Positions 8,477 to 18,102 of a stretch of 64,000 nucleotides of DNA are shown here, piece after piece. Position 1 is the stretch's first letter. Each line of letters begins with the position of its first letter. The translations under genes and the position numbers were made by a program. The notes beneath the pieces were generated by a model. The model was not told where the DNA came from, ran no database searches, and was given only the letters and a program-made list of their open reading frames with translations. Location of the stretch: contig NZ_CP047650.1 in NCBI RefSeq assembly GCF_009906855.1, positions 2,914,001-2,978,000 on the forward strand. Direction: 5' to 3'. This DNA is from Xylophilus rhododendri (lineage in GTDB: Bacteria > Pseudomonadota > Gammaproteobacteria > Burkholderiales > Burkholderiaceae_C).

Positions 8477-9772
8477 ATGCAGAAGCTGAAGATCGTCGCC
8501 CTGGCCACCGCCCTGGCTGCATCCACCCTGGCCCTGGCGCAGCCGGCCGAGCAGTTCGTGCCGCTGCTGGTCTACCGCACCGGGCAGTTCGCGCCGCTGG
8601 GCATTCCCTGGGCCGACGGCAAGCAGGACTACTTGAAGCTCATCAACGCCCGCGACGGCGGCGTCAACGGCGTGAAGCTGGCCTACGAGGAATGCGAGAC
8701 CGCCTACGACGCCGCCAAGGGCGTGGAGTGCTACGAACGCCTGAAGGCCAAGGGCACCGGCGCCTCCGGCTTCGACCCGCAGTCCACCGGCATCACCTTC
8801 GCCGTCACCGACAAGGCCTATGCCGACAAGGTCGCCATCGAGACGCCGGGCTACGGCCTGTCGCAGTCGGTCGACGGCACCGTCTTCCAGTGGAACTTCC
8901 CGCTGCTGGGCACCTACTGGACCGCCGCCGACGTGATGCTGCAGGACATCGCCAAGAAGGAAAAAGGCAGCCTCAAGGGCAAGAAGATCGCGCTGGTCTA
9001 CCACGACAGTCCCTACGGCAAGGAACCGATCCCGCTGCTGCAGAAACGTGCGGCGGCCGATGGCTTCGAACTCGCGCTGTTCCCGGTCACGCCGCCCGGG
9101 GTGGAGCAGAAATCCACCTGGCTGCAGATCCGCCAGCAAAAGCCCGACTACGTGCTCTTCTGGTCGGCCGGCGTGATGACACCCGCCGGCATCCGCGAGG
9201 CCCAGGCCAGCGGCTATCCCCGCGACAAGATCTACGGCATCTGGTGGGCCGGCTCCGAACACGATGTGAAGGACATCGGCGCCGGCGCCACCGGCTACAA
9301 CACCATCACCCTGCACAACGGCGCGGCCAAGGACAAGGTGCAGGACGACCTGCGCAAGTTCGTCTACGACAAGGGCCAGGGCACCGGCGATGCCTCCAGC
9401 GTGGGATCGCTGGCGCATACCCGCGGGATGATGATCGCCATGCTGCAGGTCGAGGCCATCCGCGCCGCGCAGGAGAAGTACGGCAAGGGCAAGACCCTCA
9501 GCTCCGAGCAGGTGCGCTGGGGCTTCGAGAACCTGGACCTCACCGCCGACAAGCTCAAGGCCCTGGGCTTCGGCGAGATCATGCGGCCGGTCAAGACCTC
9601 CTGCGCCAACCACATGGGCACCGACTGGGCGCGTATCGTGCAGTGGGATGGGGCCAAATGGCAGATCAAGTCGGACTGGTACCAGGCCGACAAGACGCAT
9701 ATCGACCCGCTGGTCAAGGAGTTCGCGGCCAAGTACGCCAAGGACAAGAACGTCACGCCACGGGCCTGCTGA
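8477..9772 (+). CDS. livK: ABC transporter substrate-binding protein (LivK/AmiC-like)
   Basis: A 431-residue periplasmic solute receptor (Peripla_BP_6 type). A classic signal peptide covers about residues 1-22, ending ALALAQP. The mature part begins with FVPLLVYRTGQFAPLG, a block typical of receptors in clusters that also encode CoA ligases. Start at ATG 8477 is supported by AAGGAGA seven bases upstream. Two cysteine pairs are possible (Cys near 72/89 and near 376/431). Its ligand is probably an aromatic or other organic acid rather than a branched-chain amino acid, judging only from the flanking ligase genes. Confidence 0.9.
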   Translation: MQKLKIVALATALAASTLALAQPAEQFVPLLVYRTGQFAPLGIPWADGKQDYLKLINARDGGVNGVKLAYEECETAYDAAKGVECYERLKAKGTGASGFDPQSTGITFAVTDKAYADKVAIETPGYGLSQSVDGTVFQWNFPLLGTYWTAADVMLQDIAKKEKGSLKGKKIALVYHDSPYGKEPIPLLQKRAAADGFELALFPVTPPGVEQKSTWLQIRQQKPDYVLFWSAGVMTPAGIREAQASGYPRDKIYGIWWAGSEHDVKDIGAGATGYNTITLHNGAAKDKVQDDLRKFVYDKGQGTGDASSVGSLAHTRGMMIAMLQVEAIRAAQEKYGKGKTLSSEQVRWGFENLDLTADKLKALGFGEIMRPVKTSCANHMGTDWARIVQWDGAKWQIKSDWYQADKTHIDPLVKEFAAKYAKDKNVTPRAC

Positions 9773-9774
9773 AC

Positions 9775-10587
9775 ATGAGTGAAGCCACCGCGCCGCTGCT
9801 CGAAGTCAACGGCATCGAGGTCATCTACAACCATGTGATCCTGGTCCTCAAGGGTGTCTCGCTGACGGTGCCCGAAGGCGGCATCGTCGCCCTGCTCGGC
9901 GGCAACGGCGCGGGCAAGACGACCACGCTGCGGGCCGTCAGCAACCTGCTGGCGGGCGAGCGCGGCGAGGTGAGCAAGGGGCAGATCCGGCTGCGCGGCG
10001 AACGCATCGAAAGGCTCAGCCCTTCGGCCCTGGTGCAGCGCGGCGTGGTGCAGGTGATGGAGGGGCGGCACTGCTTCGCCCACCTCTCCATCGAGGAGAA
10101 CCTGCTGGCCGGCGCCTACACCCGCAGCGACCGCGGCGAGGTGGCGGCCAACCTGGAGAAGGTCTACCGCTATTTCCCGCGCCTGAAGACCCGGCGCACC
10201 AGCCAGGCCGCCTACACCTCCGGCGGCGAGCAGCAGATGTGCGCCATCGGCCGCGCGCTGATGGCCAGCCCCCGCCTGGTGCTGCTGGACGAACCGTCTA
10301 TGGGCCTGGCGCCGCAGATCGTCGAGGAGGTGTTCTCCATCGTGAAGGACCTCAACGACAAGGAGGGCGTGACCTTCCTGCTGGCCGAGCAGAACACCGG
10401 CATGGCCCTGCGTTTCGCCGACTACGGCTACATCCTGGAGAACGGCCGGGTGGTGATGGACGGCACGGCCGCGTCGCTGGCCGGCAACCAGGACGTGAAG
10501 GAGTTCTACCTCGGCATGGGCGATGCCCAGCGCAAGAGCTTCCGCGACGTGAAGAGCTACCGCCGCCGCAAGAGGTGGCTGGCATGA
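9775..10587 (+). CDS. livF: Branched-chain-type ABC transporter ATP-binding protein LivF
   Basis: A 270-residue ABC ATPase, second nucleotide-binding subunit of the transporter. Walker A is GGNGAGKTT near residue 43, the Q-loop region reads VQVMEGRHCF (the LivF-type EGR motif), the signature is TSGGEQQM, Walker B is LVLLDEPSMGL, and the switch region is LAEQN with Gln-Asn in place of His, as usual in LivF. The C-terminal tail (KSFRDVKSYRRRKRW) is basic and longer than in E. coli LivF, as often seen in ligase-linked clusters. The start lies two bases after the livK stop, and the stop overlaps the next start (ATGA). Confidence 0.93.
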   Translation: MSEATAPLLEVNGIEVIYNHVILVLKGVSLTVPEGGIVALLGGNGAGKTTTLRAVSNLLAGERGEVSKGQIRLRGERIERLSPSALVQRGVVQVMEGRHCFAHLSIEENLLAGAYTRSDRGEVAANLEKVYRYFPRLKTRRTSQAAYTSGGEQQMCAIGRALMASPRLVLLDEPSMGLAPQIVEEVFSIVKDLNDKEGVTFLLAEQNTGMALRFADYGYILENGRVVMDGTAASLAGNQDVKEFYLGMGDAQRKSFRDVKSYRRRKRWLA

Positions 10588-11849
10588 GCGCCGTGGCCGA
10601 GTTCTACGACACGCTCGAGACCCGCGCGCCCGAAGCCCGCGAGGCGGCCCTGTTCGCCGCCCTGCCCGCCCAGGTCGCGCTGGCGCAGCGTCACTCGCCG
10701 GCCCTGGCCCGCATCCTGGACGGCGTGGAGGCCGCAGCGGTGCGCGACCGCGCCGCGCTGGCCCGCCTGCCGGTCACCCGCAAGTCCGAACTGCTGCAGC
10801 TGCAACAGGCCGCGCGCGAGCAGGGCAGCGATGCCTTCGGCGGCTTCGCCACGCAAGGCTGGGGCGCCGGCATGCCGCGTGTCTTCGCCAGCCCCGGCAC
10901 CTTGTACGAACCCGATGGCGCCCGGCCCGACCACTGGCGCCTGGCGCGCGCCTTCTTCGCCGCCGGCATCCGGCCCGGCCAGCTGCTGCACAACAGCTTC
11001 AGCTACCACTTCGTGCCGGCCGGCGCCATGATGGAGAGCGGCGCCCATGCCCTGGGCTGCACCGTCTTTCCCGGCGGCACGGGGCAGACCGAGCAGCAGC
11101 TGCAGGCCCTGGCCGAACTGCGCGCCGATGCCTATGTGGGCACGCCGAGTTTCCTGCGCATCCTGCTGGAGAAGGCGGCCGAGCGCGGCACCGCGCTGCC
11201 CCATCTGCGGCGTGCGCTGGTCTCCGGCGAGGCCTTTCCGCCCTCCCTGCGCGACTGGGTGGCGGAGCGCGGCGTGCAGGCCTTCCAGTGCTATGCCTCG
11301 GCCGACCTGGGCCTGATCGCCTACGAGACCGAGGCCCGCGAGGGCCTGGTGCTGGACGAGGGCGTGATCGTGGAGATCGTGCGCCCCGGCACCGGCGAGC
11401 CTGTGGCCGAGGGGGAGGTGGGCGAGGTGGTGGTGAGCAGCTTCAACCCGGTCTATCCGCTGCTGCGTTTCGGCACCGGCGACCTGTCGGCGGTGCTTCC
11501 CGGTCATTGCCCCACCGGCCGCAGCAACACCCGCATCCGCGGCTGGCTGGGCCGCGCCGACCAGACCACCAAGGTGCGCGGCATGTTCGTGCATCCGGCC
11601 CAGGTCGCGGAGATCGCGCGCCGTGTGCCCGGCCTGGGCCGGCTGCGCCTGGTGGTGTCCGGCGAGATGGCCGACGACCGGCTGCTGCTGCGTGCCGAAT
11701 GCGATGCGCCCGGCCAGGCCCCACTGGCCGAGCGCCTGGGCGAGGCGGTGCGCGACATCACCCGGTTGCGCGCCGAGGTCGAGCTGTGCGCGACAGGCAG
11801 CCTGCCCAACGACGGCAAGGTGATCGAGGACGCGCGCAGCTACCGCTAG
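10584..11849 (+). CDS. Phenylacetate-CoA ligase-like (PaaK family) AMP-binding protein
   Basis: A 421-residue member of the PaaK/AMP-binding superfamily, overlapping livF by four bases and closing the operon. The C-terminal domain is recognisable through the FGTGDLSAV motif near residue 295, the hinge GWLGRADQTTKVRGMFVHP near 320, and a terminal Lys in LPNDGKVIED. The usual Ser/Thr-rich ATP loop SSGTTG is replaced by FASPGTLYEPDG near residue 105. It may therefore be a specialised or altered ligase. With the large ligase at the other end of the operon, it supports a role in CoA activation of an imported acid. Confidence 0.85.
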   Translation: MSAVAEFYDTLETRAPEAREAALFAALPAQVALAQRHSPALARILDGVEAAAVRDRAALARLPVTRKSELLQLQQAAREQGSDAFGGFATQGWGAGMPRVFASPGTLYEPDGARPDHWRLARAFFAAGIRPGQLLHNSFSYHFVPAGAMMESGAHALGCTVFPGGTGQTEQQLQALAELRADAYVGTPSFLRILLEKAAERGTALPHLRRALVSGEAFPPSLRDWVAERGVQAFQCYASADLGLIAYETEAREGLVLDEGVIVEIVRPGTGEPVAEGEVGEVVVSSFNPVYPLLRFGTGDLSAVLPGHCPTGRSNTRIRGWLGRADQTTKVRGMFVHPAQVAEIARRVPGLGRLRLVVSGEMADDRLLLRAECDAPGQAPLAERLGEAVRDITRLRAEVELCATGSLPNDGKVIEDARSYR

Positions 11850-11955
11850 CCGGCAGCCGGTTTTCGCAGCCGGCCGTGGCGGCTTCGCAGGACGCATGGC
11901 GGGGCTGCGGCGTTTGCAGACACTGGCTCCTTTTTCGCTTCAGGAGCAGGAACCC

Positions 11956-12549
11956 ATGCCAGGTTTGTCCCGTGGAATGGATCAGGACATCGGCCCTTTC
12001 GGCATCGCCATGCGGTTGATGGAAGCCTTGCAGCGCGCCAGCGGCGGGCAGGATGCGGTTGCGGCCGCGACCACGCCGGCCCGTGTGCTGCCGACGAATC
12101 CGCCAGGCGTGTCGCAGGGCGGCGCCATCGGCGGACCCATGGACATGGTGCTGAAGAAGGAGCTGGCCGAACTGCTGGGCCTGGGGCGCATGCTCCAGGG
12201 GCGCAACAGGAGCACGCAAGTCTTCAGCCGGCCCGGCACCACCACCGCCGCGCCCCGCACGACCACCACCACCATGCCGGCCGAGCTGCGCCGGGCGGAG
12301 GCGCCGCTGGACGCGCGGTTCCGCGAGGCCAGGCGCTGGCTCTCGCTTCCCCAGACCTCGGTCCTGATGCTGGAAAGAGGCATCCAGCCCGAGGCGGTGT
12401 GGACGCATCTCCGACGCCAGGTCGCGGCGGCGCGTGTCCTGCTCCGGTCCCGGATCGGCGGCGGCGAGGCCTTGCTGCCGCTGGTGCCCAGCGCGCACAC
12501 CCTGTTCTCCGAGGCGTTCCGGGGCGCGGAGTCCGCCGGGCCGGCCTGA
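11956..12549 (+). CDS. Hypothetical protein
   Basis: A 197-residue protein I do not recognise. The ATG at 11956 is preceded by AGGAGCAGG, which makes it a better start than the in-frame ATG at 11896. The middle (about residues 85-115) is rich in Thr, Arg and Pro (TTTAAPRTTTTTMP), probably disordered, and the remainder looks helical. No signal peptide, membrane segment or cysteine motif is evident. It stands alone: the PaaK-like gene ends 106 bases upstream and a hairpin follows. GC content and codon use resemble its neighbours. Being a real gene is likely but not certain. Confidence 0.55.
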   Translation: MPGLSRGMDQDIGPFGIAMRLMEALQRASGGQDAVAAATTPARVLPTNPPGVSQGGAIGGPMDMVLKKELAELLGLGRMLQGRNRSTQVFSRPGTTTAAPRTTTTTMPAELRRAEAPLDARFREARRWLSLPQTSVLMLERGIQPEAVWTHLRRQVAAARVLLRSRIGGGEALLPLVPSAHTLFSEAFRGAESAGPA

Positions 12550-12563
12550 GCTGCGTCGGCACC

Positions 12564-12596
12564 GCCGACAGGACCGCCCTCGGGGGGCCTGTCGGC
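12564..12596. terminator. Hairpin after hypothetical gene, no U-tract
   Basis: GCCGACAGG (12564-12572) pairs perfectly with CCTGTCGGC (12588-12596) around a 15-base loop, 15 bases past the stop of the upstream gene. There is no T-run after it, so intrinsic termination is uncertain. It may instead stabilise the 3' end of the transcript. Confidence 0.35.
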
Positions 12597-12679
12597 AGCC
12601 GCGCCATGCTTATGGTGCGCCGGCCGTGCCTGTGGCTTCCGCGCCTCGGACGGCCTTCAAGCCGCCATATCATCCGTCG

Positions 12680-15600
12680 ATGGCCATGGCACCGCACCCC
12701 GCAGTTATTCCCGAGAGTGCCGTCATGGGTGATCGCCTGGGCCGCTTCGAGGTGCTGGAGGTGCTCTACCGCGGCGAGGCCTCCACCGTGCTGCGCTGCC
12801 TGCAGGACGAGCGGCCGCTGGTGGTCAAGTTCCTGCGCAACCAGGCGCTGGCGGTGGGCGACGTGGCGCGGTTCCGGCGCGAATACGAACTCTCGCGCCG
12901 GGTGCGCCACAGCCGGGTGGTCAGCGCCGAGACGCTGGGCAGCCACGACGGCGCGCTCTACCTCACCATGCCCGACGACGGCGCCGTCGCCCTGCGCGAC
13001 CTGCTGCGCCAGGGCCCGCTGCCGCTGGCCGACGCGCTCTTCGTCGCCCTGGCCCTGGCCGACGCGCTGGCCGAGGTGCATGCCCACGACATCCTGCACA
13101 AGGACGTGGCGCCGGGCAATGTGGTGATGGACCTGGCGCGCGGCGTGGTCAAGCTGATCGACTTCGGCATCTCCGCCGAGATCTCCAGCGAACGCCCGGC
13201 GCTGGCAGCGCCGGCCGAGCTCGAAGGCACGCTGGCCTGCATGGCGCCGGAGCAGACCGGCCGCACCAACGGCGACGTGGATTACCGCTGCGACTTCTAC
13301 GGCCTGGGCGCCACGCTCTACACCATGCTGGCCGGCAGCGCGCCCTTCACGGTGCAGGACCCGGTGGCGCTGGTGCATGCGCACCTGGCGCTGGCGCCGC
13401 CGCCGCTGGCCGAGCTGCGGCCCGATGCGCCGGCGGCGCTGTGCGCGGTGGTCGAGCGCCTGCTGGCCAAGCAGCCCGACGGCCGCTACCAGAGCCACGA
13501 GGCCCTGCGCCGCGACCTGGCCTATCTGCAAACCCATTTGGCCTTGCCGGATGCGCTGGCCGGCTGGGAGCCTGCGATGGGCGACCTGCCGCAGCGTTTC
13601 CAGCTGCCGGCCTGGCTGTACGGCCGCGAGGCGGAAACCCAGCGTCTGCTCGCCGCCTTCGAGGTGGCGGCCGGCGGGCCGGCCCAGGTGGTGCTGGTGG
13701 AGGGGCCTTCGGGCATCGGCAAGACCGCGCTGGTGCACGAGGTGCTGCGCGCCCTGCTGGCGCGGCGCGGCGAGATGATCGAGGGCAAGTTCAACCAGTT
13801 CGGCCAGCAGGCGCCCGGGGCGGCCTTCGCCCAGGCGCTGCGCCAGCGGGCGCGCCAGCTGCTGGCGGGCAGCCTGGAGCACCAGCGGCCCTGGCGCGAG
13901 GCCCTGGCCGCGCAGCTGGGCGCCAATGCCCATCTGGCGGTGCAGGCGGTGCCCGAGCTGGCCCTGCTGTTCGACGAGCCGCCGCGCGACGTGCCGCCGC
14001 TCGGTCCGCAGGAGGCCGAGAACCGTTTCCTGCGCACCTTGTGCAGCTGCTTTTCCGCGCTGTGCAGCGCGCAGCAGCCGCTGGTGGTGTTCATCGACGA
14101 CCTGCAGTGGGCCGACCGGGTGTCACGCCGCCTGCTGCGCGAGCTGGCGCTGGACGACGGCCTGCGCCATTTGCTGGTGGTGGGCGCCTTCCGCAGCGAC
14201 GAGGTGGGCGACGAGCATCCGCTGGCCCGCGACATCGAGGGCTGGACCGACGGCGACCGCGCGCCCCTGCGCCTGTCGGTCGGGCCGCTGCAGGTGGCGG
14301 ACGTGGTGGCGCTGTGCGCCGATACGCTGAGCCGCGCCGCCGACGACGAGGAGCTGGCCGAACTGGCCGCGCTGTGCCACGAGAAGACCGGCGGCAACCC
14401 CTTCTTCCTCGGCCGCTTCCTGCAGGACCTGCAGCGCCGCCGCCTGATCTGGCGCGATCCGGACGGCCCGCGCTGGCGCTGGAGCCTGGTGCAGATCGGC
14501 CGCGAACGCATCGCCGAGAACGTGGTCGCGCTGATGCTGGAGCAGCTGCGCCGCCTGCCCGAGCTGACCCGCGAACTGCTGACCATCGCCGCCTGCCTGG
14601 ATGCGCGGTTCCGGCTGCAGACCCTGGCGCAGATCCGCGGCGAAGGCGAGGACGCGGTGCTGCGCGGCCTGGAGCCGGCCCTGGCCAGCGGCGTGCTGGC
14701 GCCGACCGACGTGCGCTACAAGTGGGTGGGCGTGCTCGACGCCGCCGAGCGCGCCGGCCTGGAGGTGGAGCTGGCCTTCGCCCACGACCGGGTGCAGGAG
14801 GCGGCCTACCTGCTGCTGCCGCCCGAGCGCCGCGCCGCGCTGCACCTGCGCATCGGCCGCATGCTGTGCGCCACCATGGATACGGCCGTGCCGGACTTCG
14901 CGGTGGTCAACCACCTCAACCGCGGCGCCACGCTGATCCTGCACGACGCGGACGGCCGGGCCGAACGGGCACGGCTGGCGGCCTGGAACACGCGGCTGTC
15001 CTTCCTGGCGCGGGACCGGGCCTCCTTCGACTTGGCGGCCGACCATGCGGCGCGCGCGGTGGCGCTGTCCGGCACGGCGGCCTGGAAGGGCGACCGCGCC
15101 GGCGCGCTGGTGCTGCATGCGCACGCCGCCCGCATGGCCGGGCTCACCGGCGACGACGCGGCCATGCAGTCGCTGATCGAGGCGGCGATGGACCAGTCGC
15201 TGCAGGCCCACGAACGCGCCCTGCTGCTCGATGTGCGGGTGGAGGCCTCCTACGGCCTGGGCCGGCTCGACGAGACCATCGAACTCGGCCTGCAGGCCCT
15301 GGCCCTGCTCGACCTGGCGCTGCCGCAGGTCAATGCGCCGGCCGATGTGCTGCGCCTGGTGGCCGAGGTGCGTGCGGAGGTGGAGGCCCTGGGCATCGCC
15401 GCGCTGGAGGACCTGCCCGCCATGCAGGCGCCGCTGCCGCTGCAGCAGCTGGCGGTGATCGCCCGCATGACCGCCGCCGCCTATATCGCCCGACCCGCGC
15501 TGCTGCCGCTGCTGACGGTGGTGCAGATCCGCCTGATGCTGGCCCACGGCCATGCGCCGCTGGCGCTCTCGGCCTATACGGTGCTGGGCCTGCTGGTGGC

Positions 15601-18034
15601 CGAGCTGCTGGGCGAATACCGCTTCGGCTGGATGCTGGGCCGCATGTCGCTGGGCCTGATCGAGCGCCACGGCTGGCAGCCGGTGCAGGCGCATGCGGGC
15701 TTCTCCTTCGGCGCCTTCCTGCAGCATTGGGTGGAGCCGCCGCGGCCCACCCTGCCGGCCTGGATCGAGGTGCACCGCAACGGCCTGGAGAACGGCAACC
15801 TGCGCCATGCCAGCCTGGCCCTGGTGCTGCACGGCAGCCATGCGCTGCTGGGCGGCATGCCGCTGGCGCAGGTCGAGCCGCTGCTGGCGCGCCACCTGGG
15901 CGTGCTGCGCCGCATCCGCCAGCCGGTGGCCCACGACTATGTGCAGGTGCTGCACGAATCGGTGCGGGCGCTGCAGCGGCCCCATCTGCTGTCGCGGCCG
16001 TTGGAGCACGACGGCTGGCGGCGCGAGGCCACGCTCGAGGGCTTCGCGGCGCGCAAGGACCAGACCGGCGCGCTCTTCGTGCATGTCTTCGAATGCTGCC
16101 TGCTGGCCCTGGCCGGCAGGCATGCGGAGGCGGTGGCGGCGGGCGAATCCGCCGCCGCGCTGTTCTCCGCCGGACGCGGCCTGGGCATGGTGGCCTTCTG
16201 CATCTACTTCACCGCCTCGGCCCGGCTGGCGCTGGTGCGCGAAGGCCGGCCGCCCGAGGGCTGGCAGCAGCAGGTGGATGCCGCCCTGGCGCGCTTCGGC
16301 CCCTGGCTGGCCGCCAGCCCGCGGCTGCTGCCGCTGCAGCAGCTGCTGATCGCCCAGCGCGCGGCGGTGGCGGGCGAGGACGCCACCATGCGCCAGGCCC
16401 TGGACCAGGCCCTGGCGGCGGTGGCCGATCCCGACGAGCTGATGCTGCTGGCCATCGTGCGCCAGCAGCGCGCCCTGCTGCTCGACATGCCGGCCGAGCA
16501 GGCCGAGGCGCGTGCCGTGCTGCTGCGCTGGGGCGCGCCGGCGGCCGCGGCGGCGCTGTTCGGCGGCGGCCATGCGCCCACCGTGGCGGCTTCCGCGGCG
16601 CGCACGCTGGACCTGGGCGCGCTGATGAAGGCGGTGCAGGCCGTCACCGCGGAAATTGCCTTCGCGCCCCTGCTGCAGCGCCTGCTGCAGGTGCTGCGCG
16701 AGAACGCCGGCGCGGTGCGGGTGGCGGTGGTGCTGCGCGGCGGCGAAGGCTGGCTGCTGCAGGCCGACAACGAGGCGCCGCCCGGCGCGCCCTCGCCCGA
16801 GGCCCTGGCGCTGGAGCAGGCCGGCGCGCGCCTGCCGCTGGAGATCCTGCGCACCGTGCTGGCCACCGGCCAGCCGGTGCGCACCGACGACGCCCTGTCG
16901 GAACACCCCTGGAGCCGCCTCGACTACATCGCCCGCCGCCCGGTGCGTTCCCTGCTGTGCATGCCGCTGCTGCGCCAGGGCGTGGTCAGCGGCGCGCTCT
17001 ACCTGGAGAACGACGAGGCCATCGGCGCCTTTCCGGCGCAGCGCATCGAGTTCCTGCAGCTGCTGCTGGGCAACCTGGTCAGCGCCCTGGAAAACGCCCG
17101 CCTCTATGCCGAGGTGCGCGGCCTGGCCGACTCGCTGGAAGCGCGTGTGGCCGAACGCACCCGCGAGCTGCGCGCCAGCGAGCAGCGCACCCTCGCCATC
17201 CTGCACAACATCCCCTTGCCCGTGGTGGTCTCGCGCACCTCCGACGACACCTTCGTCTATGCCAACGAGCGCGCCGCCGCGCTCGCCGGCATGAGCGCCC
17301 AGGCCCTGATCGGCCGGCCCCCGCACAGCATGTACCGCAACCCCGCGGAGCGCGACCGCATGATGGCGCTCTTCCAGCGCAACGGCCTGGTGCAGGACTT
17401 CGAGGCCAATCTCGTCGATGCGCGCGGCCGCGACTTCTGGGCCCTGATCTCCCTGGTGCCGGTGATGTACGACGGCGAGCCCGGCCGGCTGTCCACCGTG
17501 GTCGACATCACCGCCCGCAAGACCGAGGAGCAGGCCCTGCGCCGCGCCGCCGCCACCGACGACCTGACCGGCCTGGCCGGCCGCGGCCACTTCATGCGCA
17601 TGGCCAGCCAGGAGCTGACCGAGGCGCTGGTGCATGGCCGGCCGATGGCCCTGGTGATGCTGGACGTGGACCACTTCAAGCGCATCAACGACCGCTACGG
17701 CCACGCCGCCGGCGACGGCGTGCTGCGCGAGGTGGCCCGGCTGTGCGAGGAGGTCACCCGCGCCCAGGACCTGGCCGGCCGCATCGGCGGCGAGGAGTTC
17801 TGCCTGCTCTTGCCCGATGCCGACATCGAGGCGGCCATGACCCTGGCCGAGCGCCTGCGCGCCACCCTGGCGCGCCATCCGCTGGAAGTGGGCGGCGAGA
17901 CCCTGACCCTGAGCGCCAGCCTGGGTGTGGCCCAGGCAAGGGCGGGCGACTCGATCTCGCTGCTGCTGGCGCGCGCCGACGCGGCCCTGTATGTGGCCAA
18001 ACGCAGCGGCCGCAACCGGGTCTCCGCCGCCTGA
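12680..18034 (+). CDS. Hybrid Ser/Thr kinase - AAA ATPase/TPR - GAF - PAS - GGDEF diguanylate cyclase
   Basis: A 1784-residue cytoplasmic signalling protein. Domain order: protein kinase (about 20-285; Lys in LVVKFL, catalytic loop HKDVAPGN near 140, DFG near 161); AAA-type ATPase (Walker A GPSGIGKT near 342, Walker B VVFIDDLQWAD near 470); helical repeat region (about 700-1300); GAF (about 1325-1477); PAS (about 1500-1615); GGDEF (about 1623-1784). The cyclase active site is GGEEF near 1703 and the inhibitory RxxD (RAQD) lies five residues before it, so c-di-GMP synthesis with product inhibition is expected. Start could also be ATG 12725 (1769 aa); neither has a strong ribosome-binding site. 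The kinase-ATPase-GAF part resembles bacterial MalT-like/STK hybrids; its substrates are unknown. Confidence 0.88.
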   Translation: MAMAPHPAVIPESAVMGDRLGRFEVLEVLYRGEASTVLRCLQDERPLVVKFLRNQALAVGDVARFRREYELSRRVRHSRVVSAETLGSHDGALYLTMPDDGAVALRDLLRQGPLPLADALFVALALADALAEVHAHDILHKDVAPGNVVMDLARGVVKLIDFGISAEISSERPALAAPAELEGTLACMAPEQTGRTNGDVDYRCDFYGLGATLYTMLAGSAPFTVQDPVALVHAHLALAPPPLAELRPDAPAALCAVVERLLAKQPDGRYQSHEALRRDLAYLQTHLALPDALAGWEPAMGDLPQRFQLPAWLYGREAETQRLLAAFEVAAGGPAQVVLVEGPSGIGKTALVHEVLRALLARRGEMIEGKFNQFGQQAPGAAFAQALRQRARQLLAGSLEHQRPWREALAAQLGANAHLAVQAVPELALLFDEPPRDVPPLGPQEAENRFLRTLCSCFSALCSAQQPLVVFIDDLQWADRVSRRLLRELALDDGLRHLLVVGAFRSDEVGDEHPLARDIEGWTDGDRAPLRLSVGPLQVADVVALCADTLSRAADDEELAELAALCHEKTGGNPFFLGRFLQDLQRRRLIWRDPDGPRWRWSLVQIGRERIAENVVALMLEQLRRLPELTRELLTIAACLDARFRLQTLAQIRGEGEDAVLRGLEPALASGVLAPTDVRYKWVGVLDAAERAGLEVELAFAHDRVQEAAYLLLPPERRAALHLRIGRMLCATMDTAVPDFAVVNHLNRGATLILHDADGRAERARLAAWNTRLSFLARDRASFDLAADHAARAVALSGTAAWKGDRAGALVLHAHAARMAGLTGDDAAMQSLIEAAMDQSLQAHERALLLDVRVEASYGLGRLDETIELGLQALALLDLALPQVNAPADVLRLVAEVRAEVEALGIAALEDLPAMQAPLPLQQLAVIARMTAAAYIARPALLPLLTVVQIRLMLAHGHAPLALSAYTVLGLLVAELLGEYRFGWMLGRMSLGLIERHGWQPVQAHAGFSFGAFLQHWVEPPRPTLPAWIEVHRNGLENGNLRHASLALVLHGSHALLGGMPLAQVEPLLARHLGVLRRIRQPVAHDYVQVLHESVRALQRPHLLSRPLEHDGWRREATLEGFAARKDQTGALFVHVFECCLLALAGRHAEAVAAGESAAALFSAGRGLGMVAFCIYFTASARLALVREGRPPEGWQQQVDAALARFGPWLAASPRLLPLQQLLIAQRAAVAGEDATMRQALDQALAAVADPDELMLLAIVRQQRALLLDMPAEQAEARAVLLRWGAPAAAAALFGGGHAPTVAASAARTLDLGALMKAVQAVTAEIAFAPLLQRLLQVLRENAGAVRVAVVLRGGEGWLLQADNEAPPGAPSPEALALEQAGARLPLEILRTVLATGQPVRTDDALSEHPWSRLDYIARRPVRSLLCMPLLRQGVVSGALYLENDEAIGAFPAQRIEFLQLLLGNLVSALENARLYAEVRGLADSLEARVAERTRELRASEQRTLAILHNIPLPVVVSRTSDDTFVYANERAAALAGMSAQALIGRPPHSMYRNPAERDRMMALFQRNGLVQDFEANLVDARGRDFWALISLVPVMYDGEPGRLSTVVDITARKTEEQALRRAAATDDLTGLAGRGHFMRMASQELTEALVHGRPMALVMLDVDHFKRINDRYGHAAGDGVLREVARLCEEVTRAQDLAGRIGGEEFCLLLPDADIEAAMTLAERLRATLARHPLEVGGETLTLSASLGVAQARAGDSISLLLARADAALYVAKRSGRNRVSAA

Positions 18035-18070
18035 GCGCCGCTGAGCATGGTCCGGGTGCCGGCGGTCCGC

Positions 18071-18076
18071 TAAACT
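18071..18076 (+). promoter_or_regulatory. Possible -10 element before minC
   Basis: TAAACT in the short gap between the GGDEF hybrid and minC matches four of six positions of the sigma-70 -10 consensus. No convincing -35 is seen at 16-18 bases upstream. Position 27 bases before the minC ATG is reasonable for a short leader. Confidence 0.25.
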
Positions 18077-18102
18077 CGCGCACTTTGACACCGCTTGTCT
18101 CC

